5,004 nucleotides of DNA from an uncultured Ktedonobacteraceae bacterium (GTDB lineage Bacteria; Chloroflexota; Ktedonobacteria; Ktedonobacterales; Ktedonobacteraceae). Every line of letters begins with the position of its first letter. The first letter of the stretch is position 1. Shown here one piece after another: positions 1-5,004 of the stretch. The DNA lies in the NCBI GenBank assembly GCA_955652655.1, contig CATPCK010000606.1:1-5004 (forward strand), read 5' to 3'. The notes beneath the pieces are model-generated. The model was not told the DNA's origin and searched no databases. It was given only the letters and a program-made list of their open reading frames with translations. The translations under genes and the position numbers were made by a program.

Positions 1-73
1 CAAGCCACGGCATGCGAAATCGTGCCGGGTTCCACAAGTGGACATGCGCATCGATGATGGGAAATGTGACCAT
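1..73 (-). CDS. Amidohydrolase-family protein, probable sugar (L-fucono-) lactonase, N-terminus only
   Basis: Only the first 24 codons are in the window; the gene continues beyond position 1. Read from the ATG at 73-71, the peptide begins MVTFPIIDAHVHLWNP. The I-D-A-H-V-H-L-W pattern, with His10 and His12, is the N-terminal metal-binding HxH of the amidohydrolase_2 family, which includes L-fuconolactonase-type and 2-pyrone-4,6-dicarboxylate lactonase-type hydrolases. The start is supported by a GAGGAAG Shine-Dalgarno (79-85) five bases upstream; an ATG farther upstream is out of frame. The gene lies 57 bp after the sugar-dehydrogenase-like aldo/keto reductase on the same strand with no terminator between them, so co-transcription is likely. 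An L-fucono-1,5-lactonase would be the expected next enzyme after an L-fucose dehydrogenase. The family call is fairly secure; the substrate is inferred from context. Confidence 0.72.
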   Translation of the reverse strand, partial: MVTFPIIDAHVHLWNPARFRMPWL

Positions 74-78
74 AGCTT

Positions 79-85
79 CTTCCTC
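79..85 (-). promoter_or_regulatory. Ribosome binding site of the amidohydrolase gene
   Basis: On the minus strand this reads GAGGAAG, five bases before the ATG at 73-71. It fixes the start of the truncated amidohydrolase gene, which would otherwise be easy to miss because so little of it is in the window. Confidence 0.6.
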
Positions 86-130
86 GGCATATCGGAGCAC
101 CATCTCCGTTTCTCACGACTTTATCTTTCT

Positions 131-1060
131 TTAGATAGCATCAAGTTCGCCCCACAGTTCGGCAGGAATGGGGTACTGTGCGAGGTTGATCGTCTCGCTA
201 AGCCGCTCAGGACGGCTGATGCCCACGATCGTCGAAGTGATGCGCGGATCTCGTAGAGAAAATTGCAGTGCTACTGCCCCTAGTGGTACCCCATAACGCT
301 TACAGATGGCCTCCATTTGCCGGGCGCGTGTCAGCAATGATTGCGGGGCATCCTGATACATATAGCGAGGATAGGCATCCGGTCCCTTCGCCAGGATACC
401 ACTACCGTAGGGCGCGGCATTCACGGCTGCTACCCCAAAGTTGTGGCACACATCCCAGAACGCTTCAGCCTCGGTATTGAGCAGGGTATACCGGTTATGC
501 GAGATGGCTACTTCAAATATCCCTGTTTCAACAAACCGTCTCATGAGATCAAGGGGGCCACCAGCCACGCCAAGATGGGCGATCAAGCCCTCTTGTTGGC
601 AGCGCTGGAGCGTTTCGACAGGTCCGCCAGCAGACATGGCTTGCTCAAACGTCGTATGTTCCGGGTCGTGAAGATAGAGCAGTTGCAATTGGTTCAAGCC
701 GAGCAGACGCATGCTGCGCTCAACACTGCGTCGCATCTGCTCACCGCTGAAATCGCCTGTATGGAGATCGCGGTCTGCTTTACTGGCAAGCACAAATCCT
801 GGCGGCAGACCACCCAGTTCACGCAAGACGATCCCCAGGCGGCGTTCGCTCTCACCGTCTCCGTACGAGGCGGCGGTGTCGATGAAGTTGATGGGACCCG
901 CGAAAATGGCGCGAATAGTTGCCAGTGCCCGCTCCTCCGATACCCCATAATTAAACGTGTCCGGCATATTGCCGAGCGGCGCGCAGCCGATGCACAGTGG
1001 GGTAACAGCCATTCCCGTTTTTCCCAGGGGACAGCGTGCAAGCGATACTGATTCTGTCAT
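131..1060 (-). CDS. Aldo/keto reductase, L-fucose / D-threo-aldose 1-dehydrogenase type
   Basis: This 309-residue cytoplasmic protein has the whole aldo/keto reductase barrel. The catalytic tetrad is visible: Asp61 and Tyr66 in FIDTAASYG, Lys94 in LASKADRD, and His131 in LLYLHDPEH. A C-terminal IVGISRPERL segment (278-287) sits where the family binds the cofactor phosphate. The LHDPE motif and the N-terminal G-C-A-P-L-G-N segment resemble the branch holding D-threo-aldose (L-fucose, D-arabinose, L-galactose) 1-dehydrogenases, which oxidise the anomeric carbon to a 1,5-lactone with NAD(P)+. Family identity is certain; the fucose assignment rests on resemblance plus a fucosidase remnant upstream and a probable lactonase downstream. 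It starts 15 bp after the stop of the fucosidase remnant, and the GAGGAG Shine-Dalgarno (1070-1075) abuts that stop. The reading frame is intact, so the gene is probably functional even though its upstream neighbour is not. Related sugar dehydrogenases of the same branch (galactose, pyridoxal) are alternatives. Confidence 0.87.
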   Translation of the reverse strand: MTESVSLARCPLGKTGMAVTPLCIGCAPLGNMPDTFNYGVSEERALATIRAIFAGPINFIDTAASYGDGESERRLGIVLRELGGLPPGFVLASKADRDLHTGDFSGEQMRRSVERSMRLLGLNQLQLLYLHDPEHTTFEQAMSAGGPVETLQRCQQEGLIAHLGVAGGPLDLMRRFVETGIFEVAISHNRYTLLNTEAEAFWDVCHNFGVAAVNAAPYGSGILAKGPDAYPRYMYQDAPQSLLTRARQMEAICKRYGVPLGAVALQFSLRDPRITSTIVGISRPERLSETINLAQYPIPAELWGELDAI

Positions 1061-1069
1061 ATTAGCTCT

Positions 1070-1075
1070 CTCCTC
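1070..1075 (-). promoter_or_regulatory. Ribosome binding site of the leftward aldo/keto reductase
   Basis: The minus strand reads TAA then GAGGAG: the fucosidase remnant's stop codon (1078-1076) is followed directly by this Shine-Dalgarno, nine bases before the ATG at 1060-1058. This leaves no room for the missing C-terminal half of the fucosidase, and it suggests the expression signals of the next gene survived the deletion. Confidence 0.6.
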
Positions 1076-1731
1076 TTACTTCAAGAATAACTCGATCCAC
1101 TCCTCCTTGCCCTTGCCCCTGGACCAGCCCCAATCCATCTGAGGATAGGAAAAGTCAAGCCAGAGGATGTCGATGGTGCCATAGTTGGTCAGGAGTTCAC
1201 GTACCTGTCCGTGAAGATAGTCAACATACGTGCGCATAGCGCGCAGACCACTTGCCCGTGCCTGCATATCGTCACGTAGGGGATGAAGCCCATCGATGGA
1301 AATGCCGGATGGTGCCAATCCAGAAGCGAGTAATAAAAGCCTACTTTGAGTCCTTCCGCCCGAAAAGCCTCAACCCAGGGACGGATGAGATCTTTCCCAG
1401 CAGGCGTGCGCGCCGCCTTATACTCTGTAAGCTGAGAGTCCCAGAGGCAAAAGCCATAATGTTGGTTGGTAGTGATGACGGCGTAGCGCATCCCAGCCTG
1501 CTTCGCCAGCCGTGCCCAGGTAGCCGGATCATAGAGATCTGGGTGAAAGTGGTCGAAATAGCGTTGATATGCCTCATCAGTCATCTTCTCGCTGCCCTTG
1601 ATCCACTCAGCAAGGCCATTGTCTCCATGCCTCGCGGCGCAGGCATAAATACCCCAGTGAATGAAGAGGCCAAAACGATCATGGATGAACCATGCGCGCC
1701 GCTGTTCTGTTGCTGACTCCTCGCGTTGCAT
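1076..1731 (-). pseudogene. GH29 alpha-L-fucosidase, frameshifted and missing its C-terminal half
   Basis: Intact GH29 enzymes release alpha-linked L-fucose with retention of configuration. From the ATG at 1731, behind GGAGAGGAG, the frame gives about 145 family-like residues: RFGLFIHWGIY (19-29, His25 in the active-site HWG motif), the substrate-pocket segment ITTNQHYGFCLWDS (86-99), and GFYYSLLDWHHPAF (131-144). After about position 1300 the homology leaves this frame and resumes in another (SIDGLHPLRDD, then YVDYLHGQVRELLTNYG and DILWLDFSYP, with the presumed nucleophile Asp codon at 1156-1154). One missing base in the TTTCC run near 1298-1302 explains the shift. The second frame stops at 1076 shortly after the nucleophile strand, so the acid/base region and the rest of the barrel are absent; relatives are usually above 400 residues, against about 218 encoded here. 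The usual His-His of the KHHxGF motif is Gln90-His91. It has no signal peptide. Most likely a decayed gene; a sequencing error could explain the frameshift but not the truncation. Confidence 0.85.
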
Positions 1732-1746
1732 TTCTCCTCTCCTCTC
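1732..1746 (-). promoter_or_regulatory. Ribosome binding site of the fucosidase remnant
   Basis: The minus strand reads GAGAGGAGAGGAGAA immediately before the ATG at 1731-1729. It is a purine-rich tandem Shine-Dalgarno and supports this ATG as the original start of the fucosidase gene. No in-frame homology to the family is expected farther upstream, since the W-F-x-x-R-F-G motif already starts at residue 14. Confidence 0.5.
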
Positions 1747-1808
1747 TCGTTGCTTTCATTCCTCTGTAGTTCGAGGGCTAATCCGTCTGTGAGCTAGTAC
1801 CACCGTCA

Positions 1809-1837
1809 TGTATATCTTAACATCTTTCAATCAGAAA
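1809..1837 (-). promoter_or_regulatory. Weak promoter candidate for the leftward fucose operon
   Basis: On the minus strand there is a -10-like TATACA (1814-1809) preceded 17 bases upstream by TTTCTG (1837-1832), about 80 bp before the fucosidase start. The -10 is reasonable but the -35 is poor. A TTGAAA also lies nearby at a spacing of only 10. Some leftward promoter must lie in this divergent region; this exact one is a guess. Confidence 0.25.
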
Positions 1838-1882
1838 TACTAACTAATCAATAGAAAAACTCAACAAATAAAATAAAGACCC

Positions 1883-1911
1883 TTGACAAAACTTTGCTTA
1901 TAATAAATACT
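1883..1911 (+). promoter_or_regulatory. Sigma-70-like promoter candidate for the aldo/keto reductase - GH35 operon
   Basis: A perfect -35 box TTGACA (1883-1888) is followed after 17 bases by AATACT (1906-1911), which matches the -10 consensus at four of six positions. A perfect TATAAT also occurs at 1899-1904, but only 10 bases from the TTGACA, so the two consensus hexamers cannot both serve one standard promoter. The surrounding 1800-1920 stretch is strongly AT-rich. Transcription would start near 1918, inside the adjacent palindrome, leaving a leader of about 45 nt before the ATG at 1962. Confidence 0.5.
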
Positions 1912-1921
1912 TCTCTAGAGA
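1912..1921. promoter_or_regulatory. Perfect 10-bp palindrome, possible operator
   Basis: TCTCTAGAGA is a perfect inverted repeat immediately downstream of the promoter candidate, at the expected transcription start of the rightward operon. That is a typical place for a repressor site. It is short and could arise by chance; no regulator gene is present in the window. Confidence 0.25.
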
Positions 1922-1961
1922 GATTTGAAATGCTGTTTTGCGATGCAAAAAGGAGAGCTAC

Positions 1962-2933
1962 ATGCAGTACACCCATCTTGGGCGAACGGGACTCGTCGTC
2001 AGCCGCTTATGCCTTGGCACTATGAATTTTGGACCGGAAACCAGTGAGGACGACAGCTTCAGCATCATGGATCGTGCCCTGGAGCAAGGCATCAACTTCT
2101 TCGACACAGCGAACGTTTACGGCGCGAAGAAAGGCGAAGGCGTCACCGAGCAGATCCTTGGCCGTTGGTTTGCGCAAGGCGGCGGGCGCCGCGACAAGGT
2201 GATTCTGGCAACCAAGGTCTACGGAGAAATGGGCGACTGGCCAAATCAGCGCCGGCTATCGGCCCTCCAAATCCGGCAGGCCTGTGAGGGAAGCCTGCGC
2301 CGCTTGCGGACTGACCACATCGACCTCTACCAGATGCATCACATCGACCGCCAGACACCCTGGGAGGAGATCTGGCAGGCGATGGAGCAGTTGGTGCGCG
2401 AGGGGAAGGTGATCTACGTCGGCAGCAGCAACTTCGCGGGGTGGCATATTGCGCGAGCCAATGAGATCGCTCGTAGCCGCCACTTCCTGGGGCTGGTCTC
2501 AGAGCAAAGCCTCTATAACCTCACGGACCGCACTGTTGAGCTTGAGGTCTTGCCCGCCTGTGAGGCGTATGGGCTTGGGGTACTCCTATGGAGTCCGCTC
2601 GCGGGTGGACTGCTTGGTGGGGCATTGCAGAAAGCGGAGGCGGGTCGGCGCGCCAATTCCCGCTTGCAGGCAGCCATCGAAAAGCACCGCGCGCAGCTGG
2701 AGACCTATGAGGCCCTCTGTACCGAGTTGGGAGAGGTACCTGCGAATGTGGCACTGGCCTGGCTGCTGGCGAACCCGGTGGTGACCGCGCCAATCATTGG
2801 GCCACGCACGAAAGAGCAGCTTGATGGGACCCTGCGTGCGCTCGAGATTCCCATGTCGAAGGAAACGATGGAGAAGCTCGACGAGATCTTCCCAGGCCCA
2901 GGTGGCGCTGCTCCCGAAGCCTATGCCTGGTAA
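1962..2933 (+). CDS. Aldo/keto reductase, NADPH-dependent oxidoreductase of unknown substrate
   Basis: This 323-residue cytoplasmic oxidoreductase starts MQYTHLGRTG at the ATG at 1962, behind AAAAGGAG (1948-1955) at good spacing. A TTG at 1938 is in frame but would add eight residues that include the Shine-Dalgarno itself, so it is rejected. The catalytic tetrad is complete: Asp48 and Tyr53 (FFDTANVYG), Lys85 (LATKVYG) and His126 (LYQMHHID). VGSSNFAGW, SEQSLYNL and SPLAGGLLGG follow the usual barrel order, and IIGPRT (278-283) is the usual phosphate-binding site of the cofactor. It resembles the broad YajO/IolS-like group and differs clearly from the leftward aldo/keto reductase: the two share only the fold motifs. 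Its stop lies 15 bp before the GH35 start, so the two are surely co-transcribed, which points to a role in processing a sugar released by that glycosidase. The actual substrate cannot be read from the sequence. Confidence 0.9.
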   Translation: MQYTHLGRTGLVVSRLCLGTMNFGPETSEDDSFSIMDRALEQGINFFDTANVYGAKKGEGVTEQILGRWFAQGGGRRDKVILATKVYGEMGDWPNQRRLSALQIRQACEGSLRRLRTDHIDLYQMHHIDRQTPWEEIWQAMEQLVREGKVIYVGSSNFAGWHIARANEIARSRHFLGLVSEQSLYNLTDRTVELEVLPACEAYGLGVLLWSPLAGGLLGGALQKAEAGRRANSRLQAAIEKHRAQLETYEALCTELGEVPANVALAWLLANPVVTAPIIGPRTKEQLDGTLRALEIPMSKETMEKLDEIFPGPGGAAPEAYAW

Positions 2934-2936
2934 GCG

Positions 2937-2942
2937 AGGAGG
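2937..2942 (+). promoter_or_regulatory. Ribosome binding site deciding the GH35 start
   Basis: AGGAGG lies directly against an ATG at 2943, which is too close for initiation there, but six bases before a second in-frame ATG at 2949. The spacing favours 2949 as the real start and shortens the protein by two residues. Confidence 0.6.
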
Positions 2943-2948
2943 ATGGCA

Positions 2949-4520
2949 ATGGTCGACACTGGACGCTACATGACGGTAAATGGCAAACCCTTCTTTATCC
3001 TGGGAGGACAGGTTCACAACTCCAGCGCCTATACCAGGGAGCGCATGGCACCTCTCTGGAATACCCTCGTCCGCATGCACGCCAATACGGCTGAGGTCCC
3101 CGTCTATTGGGAACAGATCGAGCCGGTCGAAGGAACCTTTGACTTCGCCATCGTCGACGACCTGATCGCTGGAGCGCGGGAACACGGCCTCAAGCTGATT
3201 CTGCTCTGGTTTGGCACCTGGAAAAACGGCACAATGAAGTACGCGCCTGGCTGGATGAAACTGCAGCCGGAGCGGTTTCGGCGGGTCATCACGCCGGAAG
3301 GGCAATCGCTGCCCGTGTTGTCTCCGCACTGCCAGGCGACATTGGAAGCCGATAAGCGGGCCGTTTGTGCCTTGCTCGATCACCTCAAGCAGGTGGACAA
3401 TACCGAGAGAACGGTCATCATGCTCCAGATCGAAAATGAACCGGGGAGTCACGGGTCTGAGCGCGATTTCTCCCAGGAAGGCAATACTCTCTTTGCCGCC
3501 GAGGTCCCTGAGTCCCTGACGGTGGTCCTCCCGGCCGCGCGGTCGGCGCTCCGGCGGATTTGGGAGGAGCACGGGGCGCGGATAAAGGGCTCCTGGCAAG
3601 AGGTCTTCGGCCGGCAGGCACCAGAAATATTCACTGCCTGGTCCGTGGCTCGCTACATCGACGAGATCGCTGCAGCCGGAAAGGTCGTCTATGATCTGCC
3701 CATGTACGTCAACGTGTGGCTGGGTGAGCAGGGGTTCCGCCTGGCCGGTTACGACTATCCCTCTGGTGGCGCGGTCAGCCAGGTGATCGATGTCTGGAAG
3801 GCTGCGGCCCCCCACATCGATCTGCTGGCGCCTGACATCTATTTCGCCGACGCGGACCACTTCTGCCAGCTCTGTGACACATATAGCCGTGCCGACAATC
3901 CGCTCTTCATCCCAGAATGTGGGCTGTGGCCCGCGACCGCTCGCCTGATGTTCTACGCCATTGCGCGCTATAACGCCATCGGCATCGCCCCCTTCGGCAT
4001 CGACGGTCTCATCGATGAGGACGGTAACGTGATCGAGAGTTGCGTCGCGTTGCTTGAGAGTTTCGCGGCCACGCGCGCAATCCTGCCCTTGCTTCCCGTC
4101 TACCAGGGAACGGGACGGCTCCATGCCATTGTGCAAGAGGAAGGGGTCCGCGAGCAGTATATCAAGCTAGATGGCTACACGGCCCTGGTGCAGTTTGGCG
4201 TGTCATGGTATGGACGTCAGTTACCGGCAGGAGGTGCCTCGGAGGCATCTCGTGGCCGTGGATTGCTCATCCAGGTTGGGCCAAAAGAGTTTTACGTCAC
4301 CGGCGTCGGCTTCACTGTGTACATTCGGCCAACCGGTGATTTCCACCGCTTTCTGTACAAGAATCGCTGGCAGGGAAGCTTTGACGCGTGGCTCATGGTC
4401 GAAGCTGGACACTTCGAGGGCGAGCAATGGGTCGTCGATGAGCGCCGTGCGGGGGATGAGACCGATTATGGGCTGATTATGGCAACGCCCGGCCAGGCCG
4501 TACACGCCGTGTTTGAGTAA
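2949..4520 (+). CDS. GH35-type beta-galactosidase with DUF5597-like C-terminal domain
   Basis: This is a 523-residue glycoside hydrolase of clan GH-A (from ATG 2949; ATG 2943 would add two residues). The N-terminal barrel opens with VNGKPFFILGGQVHNSS, then VPVYWEQIEPVEGTFDF (50-66), the GH35 hallmark (W-x-x-x-E-P-x-x-G-x-[FY]-D-F). LLWFGTWKNG (85-94) follows. QIENEPG (160-166) carries the expected acid/base Glu164, and FIPECG (320-325) the expected nucleophile Glu323. The segment from about 385 to the end, including GFTVYIRP (454-461), resembles the DUF5597 domain of the Bgl35A group of GH35 enzymes. That group includes an enzyme from Cellvibrio that trims galactose from xyloglucan side chains (recalled, not searched). 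There is no signal peptide, so it should act on imported oligosaccharides in the cytoplasm. It is the last gene of a two-gene operon with the aldo/keto reductase 15 bp upstream. Family assignment is strong; beta-galactosidase is likely; the natural substrate is inferred. A related GH-A activity is possible. Confidence 0.86.
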   Translation: MVDTGRYMTVNGKPFFILGGQVHNSSAYTRERMAPLWNTLVRMHANTAEVPVYWEQIEPVEGTFDFAIVDDLIAGAREHGLKLILLWFGTWKNGTMKYAPGWMKLQPERFRRVITPEGQSLPVLSPHCQATLEADKRAVCALLDHLKQVDNTERTVIMLQIENEPGSHGSERDFSQEGNTLFAAEVPESLTVVLPAARSALRRIWEEHGARIKGSWQEVFGRQAPEIFTAWSVARYIDEIAAAGKVVYDLPMYVNVWLGEQGFRLAGYDYPSGGAVSQVIDVWKAAAPHIDLLAPDIYFADADHFCQLCDTYSRADNPLFIPECGLWPATARLMFYAIARYNAIGIAPFGIDGLIDEDGNVIESCVALLESFAATRAILPLLPVYQGTGRLHAIVQEEGVREQYIKLDGYTALVQFGVSWYGRQLPAGGASEASRGRGLLIQVGPKEFYVTGVGFTVYIRPTGDFHRFLYKNRWQGSFDAWLMVEAGHFEGEQWVVDERRAGDETDYGLIMATPGQAVHAVFE

Positions 4521-4533
4521 TATTTTATTACTC
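4515..4533 (+). terminator. AT-rich hairpin overlapping the GH35 stop codon
   Basis: A perfect 8-bp stem (GAGTAATA / TATTACTC) with a 3-nt TTT loop includes the stop codon of the GH35 gene. It is AT-rich and has no T-run after it, so it is not a classic intrinsic terminator. It could protect the 3' end of the message or help weak termination together with the next hairpin. Confidence 0.3.
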
Positions 4534-4535
4534 TA

Positions 4536-4553
4536 ATATTGACATATCAATAT
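4536..4553 (+). terminator. Second AT-rich hairpin after the GH35 gene
   Basis: ATATTGA and TCAATAT form a perfect 7-bp stem around a CATA loop, starting two bases after the previous hairpin. It also lacks a T-run. The tandem arrangement at the end of the operon suggests a 3'-end signal, but in DNA this AT-rich chance hairpins are common. Confidence 0.25.
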
Positions 4554-4702
4554 ATTCTCTGCTAACTCTTACTCCTTCCTGGATTCCCTATACCCTGCTA
4601 GCTCTACTTTTAATCTATGTTCTACAATATCATCTTTTAAAGATATATATTAGAATATACTTAGAAACAACCCTAAGCTCAGCTATCAGGTACAGTTACG
4701 TA

Positions 4703-4734
4703 TTGACCTGCCTGTATTACTATGGCATTATAAT
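4703..4734 (+). promoter_or_regulatory. Promoter candidate for the gene starting at 4942
   Basis: TTGACC (4703-4708) and a perfect -10 TATAAT (4729-4734) are separated by 20 bases, longer than the ideal 17, so activity would be weak or activator-dependent. Transcription would start near 4741 and give a leader of about 200 nt. A second, poorer pair (TAGACA at 4883-4888, TATTAT at 4909-4914) lies close to the gene and is an alternative that would skip most of the leader. Confidence 0.4.
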
Positions 4735-4749
4735 AGATAGGGTATTTTC

Positions 4750-4837
4750 CTTGTCACTTTAGTCGGCTCATATCGTGAGCCGAGCCGTGGTTGCGCGGAA
4801 TAGCGAAGAGATCCGCATTTTGCTTGTCATTTGAGTC
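4750..4837 (+). repeat. Imperfect 15-bp direct repeat in the leader
   Basis: CTTGTCACTTTAGTC (4750-4764) and CTTGTCATTTGAGTC (4823-4837) match at 13 of 15 bases and lie 73 bp apart. The first runs into a hairpin; the second stands just before another. They may be paired protein-binding sites or repeated RNA elements. Function is unknown. Confidence 0.4.
4763..4783 (+). other. Stem-loop 1 in the leader of the 4942 gene
   Basis: TCGGCTCA and TGAGCCGA form a perfect 8-bp, GC-rich stem with a TATCG loop. It stands about 20 nt after the predicted transcription start. As DNA it could equally be an operator. Confidence 0.45.
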
Positions 4838-4846
4838 CTGGCCACT

Positions 4847-4870
4847 CTGGCTATGCATCAGCGTAGTCAG
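4847..4870 (+). other. Stem-loop 2 in the leader of the 4942 gene
   Basis: CTGGCTATGC and GCGTAGTCAG pair over 10 bp around an ATCA loop. Two of the pairs are G-U, which work only in RNA and so favour an RNA structure over a DNA operator. A GTTT follows, too short for an intrinsic terminator. An alternative short stem, GAGT/ACTC (4833-4836 with 4844-4847), shares base 4847 and would compete slightly. Confidence 0.4.
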
Positions 4871-4941
4871 GTTTCCGTATGCTAGACAAATAGTGTAACT
4901 GCGGCTCCTATTATTTACAAGCTTAAAGGAGTGTTCAGACT

Positions 4942-5004
4942 ATGCAACAGCTTTCCTTTACACAATGGATACGCCACCACGCAGCAAAACTCGCCATTGT
5001 ATGC
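4942..5004 (+). CDS. Unidentified protein, N-terminal 21 residues only
   Basis: The frame begins at ATG 4942 and stays open to the window end, giving MQQLSFTQWIRHHAAKLAIVC. The start is supported by AAAGGAG (4925-4931), ten bases upstream. The piece is too short to recognise. A positively charged stretch (RHHAAK) followed by small hydrophobic residues (LAIVC) could be the start of a membrane segment or signal anchor, but equally a soluble helix. It is separated from the GH35 gene by 421 bp and has its own promoter candidate and leader, so it is probably a separate transcription unit. Confidence 0.5.
   Translation, partial: MQQLSFTQWIRHHAAKLAIVC

Larger units (their letters stand above)
4521..4941. 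other. Noncoding intergenic region, AT-rich then structured
   Basis: No credible gene was found in these 421 bases on either strand; start codons lead only to very short frames without ribosome binding sites. The first part (to about 4740) is markedly AT-rich and contains, besides the two post-stop hairpins, a 13-bp near-palindrome ATCTTT-T-AAAGAT (4632-4644). It also holds an imperfect direct repeat, CTCTGCTAACTCTTACT (4557-4573) versus CCCTGCTAGCTCTACT (4592-4607). The second part (about 4741-4941) is of more balanced composition and rich in inverted repeats; it probably forms the leader of the gene at 4942. Confidence 0.6.

Noticed and set aside
341..1051. A 236-codon open frame on the plus strand
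   Set aside because: It is antisense to the leftward aldo/keto reductase, whose catalytic tetrad is complete; the plus-strand peptide shows no family motif.
1076..1318. A separate 80-residue gene with a TTG start in the second fucosidase frame
   Set aside because: Its sequence continues the GH29 homology exactly where the first frame loses it, so it is the 3' part of the frameshifted gene; no ribosome binding site precedes the TTG.
1252..1716. A 154-codon open frame on the plus strand
   Set aside because: It is antisense to the GH29 remnant, which has unmistakable family motifs, and it lacks a ribosome binding site.
1938..1961. TTG start eight codons upstream of the rightward aldo/keto reductase
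   Set aside because: The added residues would be translated from the Shine-Dalgarno sequence itself and have no counterpart in the family, which normally starts near the Y-x-x-L-G-x-T-G motif.
2586..4136. A 516-codon open frame on the minus strand
   Set aside because: It lies antisense to the GH35 gene and the end of the aldo/keto reductase, has a low-complexity composition rich in R, G, P and H with no recognisable motif, and mirrors the codon bias of the real plus-strand genes.
4795..4816. GCGGA / TCCGC inverted repeat followed by ATTTT, possible attenuator terminator
   Set aside because: The stem is only 5 bp with a 12-nt loop and the T-run is short, so it is not convincing on its own.
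4775..4834. A 19-codon GTG-initiated frame in the leader, possible leader peptide
   Set aside because: No Shine-Dalgarno precedes it, a stop lies just upstream in frame, and it has no run of a regulatory amino acid.

Overview
The window looks like a sugar-catabolism locus from a free-living saprophytic bacterium. Tightly packed coding stretches, AGGAG-type ribosome binding sites and AT-rich intergenic DNA carrying recognisable sigma-70-like boxes would fit a Chloroflexota lineage such as Ktedonobacteria. That placement is an impression from protein style, not a demonstrated identification. No mobile element, CRISPR array, tRNA or rRNA gene was seen.

Left half (1-1731, minus strand): an operon-like run of three genes reading right to left. 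First is a broken GH29 alpha-L-fucosidase (frameshift near 1300, second half of the protein missing). Next, 15 bp away, is an intact aldo/keto reductase of the L-fucose / D-threo-aldose 1-dehydrogenase type. Then, 57 bp on, comes the first 24 codons of an amidohydrolase-family protein with a metal-binding HxH motif, probably a sugar lactonase, cut off by the window edge. Together these are consecutive steps of non-phosphorylating (oxidative) L-fucose use: release of fucose, oxidation to L-fuconolactone, and hydrolysis to L-fuconate.

Centre (1732-1961): a 230-bp divergent intergenic region. It has a TTGACA-containing promoter candidate for the rightward genes, a perfect 10-bp palindrome near the expected transcription start, and a weaker leftward promoter candidate.

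Right half (1962-4520, plus strand): a two-gene operon of a second, different aldo/keto reductase and a GH35-type clan GH-A glycosidase with a DUF5597-like C-terminus, most likely an intracellular beta-galactosidase. With the fucosidase this suggests use of fucosylated galactosides, for example the Fuc-Gal side chain of plant xyloglucan. The substrate is an inference.

Far right (4521-5004): about 420 bp of noncoding DNA, AT-rich at first. It holds two AT-rich hairpins directly after the GH35 stop, a promoter candidate near 4703-4734, and a roughly 200-nt structured leader before an unidentified gene that starts at 4942 and runs off the window. No truly novel system is evident. The points most worth a second look are the decayed fucosidase inside an otherwise intact fucose operon and the structured leader.
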